This document shows, piece after piece, positions 11,368-20,954 of a stretch of DNA of 64,000 nucleotides (position 1 is the first letter of the stretch; the number at the start of each line of letters is the position of its first letter). The translations under genes and the position numbers were made by a program. Source of the DNA: Turritopsis dohrnii (Eukaryota > Cnidaria > Hydrozoa > Anthoathecata > Oceaniidae); NCBI GenBank assembly GCA_027922465.2, contig BQMF02000179.1, positions 434,001 to 498,000 of the forward strand, given 5' to 3'. Below the pieces are notes generated by a model, which had not been told where the DNA came from, made no database searches, and saw nothing but the letters and a program-made list of their open reading frames with translations.

Positions 11368-12490
11368 GTGAACAACATGCAAAATATCTGGAAAGGCGTT
11401 AGGGCAATAATTGGCTCTAAGTCCTCTAGGTCATCATCTTATCCCTCTATTCGGATAGGCAACACTCTTACTTCTGACCCACCCTTGGTTGCTAACGAGT
11501 TCAATGAATTTTTTACCTCTATTGCAGACAGTGTTCGTTCTGGCATGGTCCCCACTCGTCGTCATTTTTCCCACTACCTTAAAGAACCTAACTCAAATTC
11601 TATTTTTCTTAATCCTGTAAATCCTGATGAGGTCGTAAAAATTATCAACTCTCTCTCCTTCAACAAATTTTCTGGTCCCCACAGCATCCCTATTAGAATT
11701 CTCTAACTTTTCAAGCATGATCTCTCGACCTTTGTCTTTCCTCTTTAACCTTTCCTTTCAAACAGTCTCTTTTCCTTCAATACTCAAACCATCGAAAGTT
11801 GTTCCTGTTTTCAAAAATAAGGAATCCCCTCTTTCCAACATAGATAAAATTCTTGAAAAGCTCGTGTACTATAGGGTCTTCAATTTCCTCGATGTCCATA
11901 AAACTCTGTTTGATAAGCAATTTGGTTTTCGTGAATCCCATTCAACAACTCATGCTTTGCTCACCATCATTGGACGGATCCGTCAAGCTCTTGATAATTG
12001 AAATCTTGCCTGTGGTGTCTTTGTAGATCTACAAAAGGCATTCGACACTGTTGACCACGCGATCCTTTTGTCCAAGCTTCATCATTATGGTGTGAGGGTA
12101 CCAGCAAAAACCTGGTTCAAATCCTACCTGTCAGGACGATCTCAATTTGTTTCCATATCCTACTCGAAATCCACTGTTAAAGCCATCAAACATTGTGTGA
12201 CCAGGGCTCTGTCCTTGGGCCTCTCCTTTTTCTTATTTATGTCGATGACCTGCACAACTCGATATTCTCTAGTGAAACCTTTCATTTTGTTGATGACACT
12301 CACCTTCTGCATTTCAATTCCAACTTGAAGTCTCTTTGCAACCGTGTCAACCTGGATTTAAGATCTCTCCAAACATGGTTCAAAGCCAACAAAATCTCAT
12401 TGAATGCAGCTAAGATTGAATTTCTTATTTTTCGTCATCATTGTAAAATTCTGGATTTTGAACCCTACCTCAAAACAGGTGGTAGGACAT
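11368..12490 (+). pseudogene. Non-LTR reverse transcriptase pseudogene
   Basis: At least four frame changes or stops break the reverse transcriptase (stop near 11704, the 11820-11850 region, stop near 12000, frameshift near 12200). Motifs in order: the RT finger region, DLQKAFDTVDH (first catalytic Asp), SVLGPLLFLIYVDDL and the altered HFVDD box. The copy cannot encode a working enzyme. Confidence 0.8.
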
Positions 12491-12904
12491 GGGCACGAAT
12501 TTATCCTTTGTAGTTTGTTTTATTATTCTTGTTGTATTTTGCTCTTATATTTTCAATAGTACTACTGTAGCATGAACACATAAAGTTGTTGTATATACAT
12601 CCTTTCGATTTCAAAAGTTAGAAAAGTTCAGCAACTTAGTTAAGCAATTTGAGTAGGGATTTTGGCTTTAAAATTAAGCAACTTGAGTTCTGATCAAAAT
12701 CAACAGTTGCTTATGAAAAAAATCGTGTACTCAAAGTCTTTGATCTCGTAAAACTTTTGAACATTCTTTTCGTCCACAATTTTCTCAATGGTAAACTTCC
12801 ATCTGATCTATTGAGCTTTTTCGACTTTAAAAAACTAAATCACACTCACGGTACCAGAGGGGAGAGAATGGGACTTCTGGCAAATTTAACTTCCAATACC
12901 ATAA

Positions 12905-13284
12905 GGGACTGTTCACAAATGACGTCAACTGTTAGGGGGGGAGGGGGGGTTATGCTAATGTTGACGCTGGTTGACGGGGGGGGGGGGGGGGGGGGGGTTG
13001 GGGGTGATACTAGTTGACGTCAACCCATACAATTTTGCAGAACCTTGATTTTTCTAATTAAGTAAAAGTTTTTATGAAAATGTTAACACTGAATGTGATC
13101 TTGATGTGGTCCGTGATGCACGAACGTAAAACAATAAGCACAGATGGAGTTTGATTGGTGTCTTCTCAAACGATGACGTCAACTGAGGGGGAGGGGGCAA
13201 CGCAAAGTTGACGGAGGTTGACAGAGGGGGGAGGGGGGGTCAAAAATCTTGGAAAAATGGTTGACGTCATTTGTGAACAATCCC
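12905..13284. mobile_element. Harbinger-type MITE with poly-G tract
   Basis: 25-bp inverted termini (GGGACTGTTCACAAATGACG... with a near-identical inverted right end) are flanked by TAA at 12902-12904 and 13285-13287. Removing the element and one TAA restores the LINE reading frame (SNT-IT-YGINSL), which proves the insertion boundary. TIR starting GGG plus a 3-bp TWA target fits PIF/Harbinger. The 380-bp interior is non-coding and very G-rich, with 22 consecutive G at 12976-12997. Confidence 0.85.
12976..12997 (+). repeat. Poly-G tract (22 nt)
   Basis: Uninterrupted run of 22 guanines followed by further G4-G7 runs. A strong G-quadruplex candidate and a likely assembly trouble spot. Confidence 0.95.
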
Positions 13285-13606
13285 TAACCTATGGCATCAA
13301 TTCACTTTCAAAAATTGCCATTTCCCAATGGAATTCAATTTAGCGCCCTTATCCTACCTTATTGGTATAAAATTTGGCGCGTATAAATTTTAGCGCTTTT
13401 TCGCGCAAAATTCTAAAAATGCGCCAAATTTTATACCATGTTTACGCGCAAATATGGTATAGGCGCCAAAATAAGTACGCGCGAAATTGCGATTTTTTTC
13501 CGTCTTAAATCATATATCTTTCTTTCTCAGAGTTAAAAAAATATTTACAAAAGCGATGATAAACGAAGATGATATAAACATTTTTGACCTTTTTGAATAA
13601 GTAGTA

Positions 13607-14496
13607 CTAGCATGTAGCTTTAGCTAAAGATGCCCCCGCGCTCAAGCTTTCCAATTTGTACACACAGCAAGCTATATATTAAAAAGAAAACTTTCCGCCA
13701 AGCATTATGCAATTTAAGGATTTTTGTAAAAATGTTTTTGGTTGATTTTGGGCCTGATAAGTGGCATACTTTAGACAAAGCCAGTCTTTTATGTATGGAT
13801 ACACAATATTTCAAATACAATCGTGATCAAAGTGTCTGTATGCAGTGAAGAAAGAGCGTACCGAAGATCACATATTTAAGTGTAAATATTTAAGTTTTAC
13901 AATACAACGAATTATTTAATGAGTAGTGTAACCATGTGGCATAGTGTAGCGGTGGCTACACTAACTTGGAATATGCAAACCAAATAGATCTACTTACGCA
14001 ACTGACGCAAATCTGCATAGAACTTTGTTACTTTTTGTTATCTCTTAGGCCTAAGTCACACTAATGCTAATATACCTTTTAAAAAGTGTAAATAAGGCTT
14101 AACAAGTAATATCAGAAAGTATTGCTACAAACAAAAGAAATGTGTGACTATAACCATGAATACAAATTTTATAATCAAAATAAGATTTGTTAAAGAAATT
14201 ATGTAATGTAAGAGCGCAAAGAAAAAAAACAAACTTTTTCGAAAAAAAAAAATTAAAGCGAAAAATCCACTAGAAATCATATCAAGCGTTTCAAGCTTTG
14301 ATTCAAATAAAAAATAGCCAAGAATTAGAGCTAGAACATCATATATACAAAAATAAAATGCATGGTTGGCTCAATTTCAGATTTCAAGCTGTGCTTCAAA
14401 GTCCTTGTCGTTCCCTTCACTAAAACATCACAAAAGTAGCTAATATGAAAAATGTCTAAGCAATTTTAGTATACGACCTTCCTAAATAACATAGTA
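13607..14496 (-). repeat. Repeat X, copy 1, first part
   Basis: Homologous to 31299-32210. It begins CTAGCATGTAGCTTTAGCTA, so on the minus strand it ends in a CTTTAG/CTAAAG palindrome followed by CTACATG and CTAG, preceded on the plus strand by A. This is reminiscent of a Helitron 3' end, but the other end (GGGGGCAAT at 19055) lacks the TC start, so class is uncertain. The copy is split at 14496/18832 by the Helitron array. Confidence 0.7.
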
Positions 14497-14749
14497 CTAG
14501 CCGCCAAGGCGGCGTCGCTCGCCGCCCATGTTCAGCCTGCGTGGACTTCACGAAAAATGAAATTAAGGAATTGGCAACTGAAAGTGTTCCCATGTTGTAG
14601 AGCTCGAAAAACTGATCAAAAAAATGTATGGGATCGTTCCGCTACGATCAACCGTTACAGAGATATCATCGTTCAAAGATTTCGATGACGTCACAGACCC
14701 GTCCCCCAAAAAAATTAGACCCAAATTTTTCGTCACCCCATCGCCTGTA

Positions 14750-14751
<2 letters not shown>

Positions 14752-14782
<31 letters not shown>

Positions 14783-15655
14783 CATAGGCTTTTCCGTACA
14801 TAAATATACATTACCTAACATACAAAAGATTTGAAATTCGAAAATGTTTTAATTTCTCTTTATATATTCTTTACATATTCTGTACCATTCATTTAGGTTC
14901 TCTTTGGCCAGACTTTCGGCGTCTGACCATGAAAAGTTCATTCTCTTTAAGTCGTTTATGGTTTTTGACAACCAAGTTGTTTTGGGTTTGCCGGGTGGTC
15001 TTTGGTATGGTTGCAGCCCGTATCGTAACGCTTTTTTGGCTGGAATCTCCTCTGGTTGGATCGCCAGTTTCCCGAACCATTTCAGACGGCGTAGAGTGAT
15101 TTTACTTTTCCAACTTGTGGTTTTTGCTTTTTGATATAATTCATCATTGCTGATGGTTTTCGGCCATTTGATGTCGAAAACGTACTTGCGGATGATTTTT
15201 CGTTGAAAAGCGTCTATTGAATCTTCTTGGGCTTTTGTCAGAGACCAAGTTTCGGAATTATACATGAAAATCGGTTCTACATAGGTGTCGATTATTTTCA
15301 TTTTCGTTGACGTGGTTAGACTTTTGTTTCTGAAGAAATGTTCTAGGTTATTAGCAGCATTGATTGCTAGTGACTTTCTTCTCTTGATTTCTTCTTCAGT
15401 GTCGAGGAGAGATCCTAACAGCTTGCATTTTTTCCACGCATCATTCTTTTTGTTGATGACGAACCGTTCGGTTTTGCTGTCATTTATTAGCAGACCTTTT
15501 TCTGATAACATTTTCGTTTTTTCGCGTTCGTATCTGCGGGCGTTGTTGAAATCACTTGTGATCACGCTAATGTCGTCTGCATATTCCATATTTATATTGA
15601 CATGTCGTACTTGGGTGAACTGCGCGTAGTTGTGTTCTGTGATCTCGTCTGGTCT
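14752..15655 (-). mobile_element. 5'-truncated non-LTR retrotransposon with poly(A), in Helitron A
   Basis: Minus-oriented. The plus-strand T run at about 14752-14782 is its poly(A) tail. The target duplication CTGTATC occurs on both sides (about 14745-14751 and 15655-15661). The related empty site in the 39225-39250 repeat (CTGTATTGC on the minus strand) shows this position uninterrupted. The coding part is the C-terminal end of a reverse transcriptase. Confidence 0.85.
14849..15655 (-). pseudogene. Reverse transcriptase C-terminal fragment
   Basis: Uninterrupted minus-strand frame from the truncation point (DEITEHNYAQF...) through the catalytic MEYADDISVI box to the stop at 14849. Downstream domains follow family order: CKLLGSLLDT (thumb side), MYNSETWSLTKAQED, AFQRKIIRKYVFDIKWPKTI, RRLKWFGKL and RPPGKPKTTWL. 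These are typical of RTE/CR1-like endonuclease-reverse transcriptases. Lacks endonuclease and the first half of RT. Confidence 0.8.
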
Positions 15656-15899
15656 GTATCGCGGACCCCAAAAAACGTCAGTTATCCCTATTGGTTATCG
15701 AGATAATTTTCCCTAAACGTCGCATTCGATTAGGGTCTCAATGCAATGGTTTCACACTGACGTCGCGCACAAGAAGAGAAATAATTTATGTGTGATCTTA
15801 CATTACTGACTATCTTTCGCAGTTCACATCTACCATTTTGCGTGACTTACAAACAAACAAACAAACGCACAAACAGAGAATCGGCTATTAATATATAGA

Positions 15900-16779
15900 C
15901 TAGCCGCCAAGGCGGCGTCGCTCGCCGCCTATGTCCACCTGCTCTGTATCACTGTATCAATAAACTTCAAATTTCCTTATAAACGGCTCGTACAACTTGT
16001 GTTCAACCAGAAGCAGATTCGAAGTCACAACCTCTGGTAAACCCAATCTTTTATCAGTGTAACAATACACTCAAAACGTATAGAGAGTAAACTTGAACTT
16101 TTTATTAACGTTTGTTTTAAAAAAGTTACACGCTCTAACATGGGTGCTATCAAACGTAAGGGGGAAATGGTTTCTCTTCTTAAAAAGATCACACGGGAGG
16201 AGAGAAAAAAAGGCACGTGCTAAATGAATAAAGTGAATAAAAAAACGTTCGATTTGATTAAAATAGATTAAAAGAAATCGATTAAAACAAATTAAGACAA
16301 CTAAAACAAAAGACAAAAGCAAAAAAAAATATTTTGTATCATGATACTCTTTTTTTACCTATCGGTTTTTAAACATTTTGATTGCTCGAAAAAAAGTTCA
16401 CCCGTCTCAGACAGTCAGGCTAGGATACGTTAGGATACACTGGTAAACCGCACATGCTGCCACGTTCTGCTACTGCTGCTTTTTGTCCAAAATGTTTAAT
16501 CAGTTAGTTTCTTTGTATTTAGTTGATGTATTGTTTTCAAAGCCAAGTCAACGTGGAATATAAAACTAACAATAATAATAAAAACAACACGTTATTCCTA
16601 TTAGTTCATAAGCCAAAAAAATCACGTTCGATTGGGGTTGCAACGTAATTTGCTTCGAACTCACGTGGCACACAAAAAAAGAAATAACTTCGCTCACAAC
16701 TCAATCTACCATTTTGCGTGACTTACAAACAAACGCACAAACAAACAAACAAACAGAGAATCGGCTATTAATATATAGA
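15900..16779 (-). mobile_element. Helitron, array unit B
   Basis: 880-bp unit with the same 5'-TCTATATATTAATA start (at 16779) and hairpin-CTAG end (at 15900), abutting units A and C without a spacer base. Carries a CAAA-type microsatellite beside the 5' end. Its 3'-terminal 250 bp match unit D and the solo copy at 25340. Confidence 0.9.
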
Positions 16780-17782
16780 CTAGCCGCCAAGGCGGCGTCG
16801 CTCGCCGCCCATGTTCAGCCTGCGTTGTATCACCAACTGCTCCAAATTATTGCACTTAAAACCAGCGATAGGACTTCCTTTGCTGGCTATATCGCTTAAT
16901 AAAGCTAGTTTGCACGTGAAGGGAAATACGTTCCTGGTGTTTCAAATCTTGCATGTTCTTAACTCAGCCGTTCATTATCGCGGTCGCATTTAAAATGTCA
17001 GTAGGCATTCCGAACGTGAACTTCACGTGGTTTTTATTTACGATTTTAAACCAATCAAATATCAGTTTAACAATACACTCAAAACGCAGAGAGAAAAAAC
17101 TTTTCAACTTATTATTAGTTTTTGTTTTACGCGCTCTAACATGGGTGCTGTCAGAAGTAGGTGAAAAAATGGTTTCTCTTCTTAAAAAAATCACACGAGA
17201 GGAGAAAAAAATGCACGTGCTAAATGAATGAAGTGAATAAAAAACGTTCGATCAGATTAAAATAGATTAAAAGAAATCGATTAAAAGAAATTAAGACAAC
17301 TATTAAGACAAAAGCAAAAAAAAAAATATTTTGTTTCATGATTCTCTTTTTTTTACCTATCGGTTTTTAAACATTTTGATTGCTCGAAAAAAAGTTCACC
17401 CGTCTCAGACAGTCAGAAAAGCGTTAAGATACACTGGCAAACCGCACATGCTGCCACGTTCTGCCACTGCTGCTTTTTGTCCAAAATGTTTAATCAGTTA
17501 GTGTCTTTGTATTTAGTTGATGTATTGTTTTCAAAGCCAACGTAGTCAACGTGGAATATAAAACTAACAATAATAATAAAAACAAAACGTTATTCCTATT
17601 AGTTCATCAGCCGAAAAGAGTCACGTTCGATTGGGGGTTGCAATGTATTTGCTTCAAACTCACGTCGCACACAAAAAAAGAAATAATTTCGCTCACAACT
17701 CAATCTACCATTTTGCGTGACTTACAAACAAACAAACAAACAAACAAACAAACAGACAGAGAATCGGCTATTAATATATAGA
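16780..17782 (-). mobile_element. Helitron, array unit C
   Basis: 1003-bp unit with identical termini. Just inside its 3' end it differs from B and D (GTTCAGCCTGCGT type, as in unit A), so the array alternates two 3'-end variants (A, C versus B, D). Confidence 0.9.
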
Positions 17783-18376
17783 CTAGCCGCCAAGGCGGCG
17801 TCGCTCGCCGCCCATGTCCACCTGCTCTGTATCACTGTATCAATAAACGTCCAATTTCCTAATAAACGGTTCGTACAACTTGTGTTCAACCAGAAGCAGA
17901 TTCGAAGTCACAACCTTTGGTAAAACCAATCTTTTATCAGTGTAACAACACACTCAAAACGTAGAGAGAGAAAACTTCAACTTTTTATTAGCTTTTGTTT
18001 TAAAAAAGTTACACGCTCTAACATGGGTGCTATCAAACGTAAGGGGGAAGTGGTTTCTCTTCTTAAAAAGATCACACGGGAGGAGAGAAAAAAAAGCACG
18101 TGCTAACTGAATAGAGTGAATAAAAAAAAAAACGTTCGATCTGAAGCGCATAACAATTAAAAAAAGAAATTAAATTATTATTAAAAGAATAGCAAAAAAT
18201 ATTTTGTTTCATGATACTCTTTTTTTTACCTATCGGTTTTTAAACATTTTGATTGCTCGAAAAAAAAGTTTACCCGTCTCAGACAGTCAGGCAAGGATAC
18301 GTTAGGATACACTGGCAAACATGCTGCCACTGCTGCTTTTTGTCCAAACTGTTTAATCAGTTAGTTTCTTTGTATT

Positions 18377-18560
18377 TATGATTGTAATAAATTTGCCATG
18401 TCTCATTATAATAAATAACAACGATCTAAAAATTCTATATTTATTTATTTAGCATAAGCTTTTCGGACTACGTCCATCATCAGTGTATAAAAATACTGTA
18501 TGAAAAAAACGTTTTTCTCAATTTACAAAAAAGGCGTATGGTTGCTGTTAGATATTGCTA
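18377..18560 (-). mobile_element. Penelope-like element fragment with hammerhead-like motif
   Basis: Inserted in Helitron D between TTTGTATT words (imperfect target repeat TTGTATT on both sides). The minus strand reads CTGATGA, GGAC-GTA-GTCC, GAAAA, then AGC-TTAT-GCT. That is the order of a type I hammerhead ribozyme core (CUGAUGA, stem II, GAAA, minimal stem III). There is one extra A after GAAA compared with the consensus, so it may be decayed. Such motifs are known from Penelope-like retroelement pseudo-LTRs. No protein-coding part remains. Confidence 0.6.
18448..18485 (-). ncRNA. Hammerhead ribozyme-like motif
   Basis: Core boxes on the minus strand: CTGATGA (18482-18476), a GGAC/GTCC stem with GTA loop, GAAA, and an AGC/GCT mini-hairpin. 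The extra A between GAAA and stem III is a deviation. Activity is not predictable from sequence alone. Confidence 0.5.
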
Positions 18561-18831
18561 TTGTATTATTTGATGTATTGTTTTCAAAGCCAAGTCAACG
18601 TGGAATATAAAACTAACAATAATAATAAAAACAAAACGTTATTCCTATTAGTTCATCAGCCAAAAAAAGTCACGTTCGATTGGGGGTTGCAATGTGTTTG
18701 CTTCGAACTCACGTCGCACACAAAAAAAGAAATAATTTCGCTCACAACTCAATCTACCATTTTGCGTGACTTACAAACAAACAAACAAACAGACAGACAG
18801 ACAGACAGAGAATCGGCTATTAATATATAGA

Positions 18832-19058
18832 TAATATAATAACAAATGAGAAAAAGATACGAAAAAACATTCTGTCTCCCAACTATTACAGTATCAAGCT
18901 TCGAAACGGGAAAAAAGGCAGCTAGTAATTGTATACCACCGTGTAACAGCAACACGAAAAGTTGGAAGATGATGATGAACAAAATCGAAAACGGACTTTC
19001 GCCTATCTCGTGAAACTACTATGCCTCCTCGCTCGCTTACGCTCGCTGCGGGGGCAAT
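18832..19058 (-). repeat. Repeat X, copy 1, second part
   Basis: Continues the homology with copy 2 (about 32211-32453). Shared features are the AAAACATTCTGTCTC, GAAACGGGAAAAAAG and CGCCTATCTCGTGAAACTAC stretches, ending in TGCCTCCTCGCTCGCT...GGGGGCAAT. Confidence 0.75.
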
Positions 19059-19215
19059 AATATTTAGTTGTTCATTTTGTTAATATCAAGAAAGAGTTGG
19101 TATAATGCTAACAAAAATTCTAACTTTCTTGCCATGCGCCAAAATTTATACCATTATTACGCGCAAATGGTATGTGCGCCAAAATTAGTACGCGCCAAAT
19201 TTTATACCAATAAGG

Positions 19216-19500
19216 TAGTCAAGATCTGAGCTCATTACCTTTAACCACAGTAAAAAAAATTAGTCATAGATCATTGCCTTGGGGGGAATACTGAGCATGT
19301 ACATAAATTGGAGTATTTGACATATACTATTTATTTCTAACTTTTGTTTTTTATCTTGATGTACTTAGGTGGCCATTCTCTATGTTTTAGTCACTGACTA
19401 TCAGGATGGTCTCCCACCATCTGTTATTTCTTATGCTTTCTTGGAACATTTTGTTTTTTTATAATTTGATTAGATGGTAAATAAAATATTTTACTCACTT
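19216..19500 (+). mobile_element. Non-LTR retrotransposon, 3' end after the insertion
   Basis: Continues the LINE of 11150-13356. The frame SQDLSSLPLTTVKKISHRSL ends at a TGA near 19295. The 3' UTR contains GTGGCCATTCTCTATG and ends in AATAAAATATTTTAC with short TCAC/TTAC repeats. The tail is not a simple poly(A), which fits CR1/Jockey-group elements. Confidence 0.7.
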
Positions 19501-20221
19501 ACTTGCTCCAACATCGTACAAATATTTAGCTTTATTTCCTTCACCTTCTTTCGTTTCGACTCAAACTGAAGATTTCTTTTATTTTAAAAGAGAAAAGGGC
19601 CTTAAGAAGATATTAATCTTGAATATAAAAACGCTATTTTTATCAAGGATGGAAGTTCTATTTACGACAAAGAGTGACAACTTCAACCGGCGAAATTAAA
19701 TCCCCATGTAAAATCAGAAATCGACTGAACAGCGATTTCTCCTCGCGAAAATTCCTCACAAAGTACAGTCTAAGGTTGCCCAGTGAATACGCCAGTACAG
19801 CTTTCGTTCTTTCCACAAATGGAGACGTTATAGTAACCACAACGATAAGAGTACTTCTAGAAACTGAAAAGGATAAAATAAACATTAAAAAGAAAAAGAA
19901 TCAAACGCTTCAAATTTGAATCTTTTGGAATCGAATCTTCTGCATGATTATGTAGAAGTGTTTCCAAGCACAAGATCAAAAGGCATCTTGTTTTGAAAGA
20001 AGTGTGAACGTCGCGAAGTGGTGGAACTTTGTCAAATCATCATGAAGCTGCAGAGTTCAATAAGCATGCTTTTGGTGTTTTTAATGGGGACATTTATTCG
20101 AGAAAATACGTTAAATGAATTAACATGTGTTACATGTTTTAGAATAAACGAAAACATTATTTATCGGTGTCAGAACTTTATCTCATTTATCATCTTTAAA
20201 TAAACGATGCCTTACAATACC
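19501..20221. other. No gene assigned
   Basis: Opposed open frames at 19658-19919 are somewhat richer in G/C than their surroundings but show no motif or splice support. A 61-codon plus frame at 20018-20203 is also unassigned. Confidence 0.35.
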
Positions 20222-20225
20222 TTAA

Positions 20226-20635
20226 GGGAAGAAATTTTCGCGGGAAGAAAATTTCGCGGTTGATCAAAATAATTTTTTTCGGGGAATTTAATTTCACGGA
20301 TGGCAAAAATTATTAATTTTCTCGAGAATTTAATTTTGCGGATAGCAAAAATTTATTAATTTTTTTTGTGGGAATTTAATGCTTATTTTATACTATTGAG
20401 CATAGGTATTATTTCAAAGCAGGGTAAATACATTAGTAAAAGCCTTAAGGAAACCATTAATCCCCTAGTGTACTATTTTAAGGGAGAGGAAGCATATACC
20501 CAGTACCTAAAATCAACGATTACGTTTCAAGTATAGAAGTACGTAGAAATGCCGAGGTTTAATTTTGTAATTTCGTGAATTTAGTTTCGCGGGAATTTAA
20601 TTTCGCGGATTTTCTTCCCACCAAAATTTCTTCCC
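20226..20635. mobile_element. TTAA-flanked MITE, GGGAAGAAAT family, copy 1
   Basis: Left end TTAA then GGGAAGAAATTTTC; right end AAATTTCTTCCC then TTCA (a one-base decay of TTAA). The interior has repeated AATTTCGCGG-like words. Same termini as the element at 55070-55664. Confidence 0.7.
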
Positions 20636-20954
20636 TTCAGGTAGAAGCCGCTCAAAAGTGAGCAAAATAGGTGCTCCATCTGTTTTGAGTTCGAAAGGGA
20701 TTCTTTTAATAACTTTTATTTGAACGAAATAAAATGTAAGAGTGTCACTTTTTTGTAAAATTTGAATAATACCTTAGAATTCGCACACAATCAAGCTTGA
20801 CAGGAGATGCTAGCTTGAAATATTTGTAAGTTTCACTGTCTTTTATACAAAAATAAATTACATTTTTTAACTATTGCATTTATATAGAATTTTAAATTAT
20901 AATATATCATGAGAAATGATCGTTATGCTAAAAAGAAAAAAAAAAAATCTCAAT

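Larger units (their letters stand above)
11150..13356 (+). mobile_element. Non-LTR retrotransposon (Jockey/CR1-like), 5' part up to insertion
   Basis: A decayed LINE in plus orientation. Near 11180 an ATG followed by a basic TRRGKKKQQQ stretch looks like the start of a first ORF. Reverse-transcriptase homology then runs from about 11368 to 12450 in several frames: FNKFSGPHSIP; FGFRESHSTTHALL; VFVDLQKAFDTVDHA; SVLGPLLFLIYVDDL; HFVDDTHLL, where the catalytic FADD box has become FVDD. A late C-terminal block (LLSFFDFKKLNHTHGTRG) is at about 12780-12860. A Harbinger-type MITE (12905-13284) interrupts it, and the frame resumes as ITYGINSLSKIAISQWNSI at 13285-13345. The remaining 3' end lies beyond a 5.9-kb insertion, at 19216-19500. 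Confidence 0.8.
14497..15899 (-). mobile_element. Helitron, array unit A (contains an RT insertion)
   Basis: On the minus strand it starts TCTATATATTAATAGCCGAT (15899 downward) and ends GCCGCCTTGGCGGCTAG (14497), i.e. 5'-TC and a 3' hairpin GCCGCC-TT-GGCGGC followed by CTAG. The outer flank on this side is A/T as expected for Helitron AT-target insertion. Internal sequence resembles a diverged copy at 39000-39435. A truncated retrotransposon occupies 14752-15655 within it. Confidence 0.85.
17783..18831 (-). mobile_element. Helitron, array unit D (contains a Penelope-like fragment)
   Basis: 1049-bp unit. Its 5'-TC is at 18831-18830, and the next plus-strand base is T, giving the A|T target flank of the whole array together with A14496. 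About 185 bp at roughly 18377-18560 are foreign compared with units B and C. Confidence 0.9.
13357..19215. mobile_element. 5.9-kb TA-flanked TIR element, host of nested insertions
   Basis: The left end CCTTATTGGTATAAAATTTG and its inverted copy at 19190-19215 are each flanked by TA (13355-13356 and 19216-19217). Excising the element with one TA restores the LINE frame across the gap (RPYP-SQDLSSLPLTT). Subterminal DNA on both sides repeats words such as GCGCCAAATTTTATACC and TACGCGC. No transposase is visible. Most of its length is later insertions: repeat X, which itself contains the Helitron array. Confidence 0.8.

Noticed and set aside
14500..14530. GC-rich GCCGCCAAGGCGGCG blocks as CpG-island promoters
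   Set aside because: They recur at each Helitron end as the terminal hairpin.
13607..19058. Repeat X as a canonical Helitron
   Set aside because: One end has a palindrome plus CTAG preceded by A on the plus strand, but the other end lacks a TC start in both copies.
19658..19919. Opposed open frames on both strands
   Set aside because: No motif, no splice context and no family resemblance; at best weak exon candidates.
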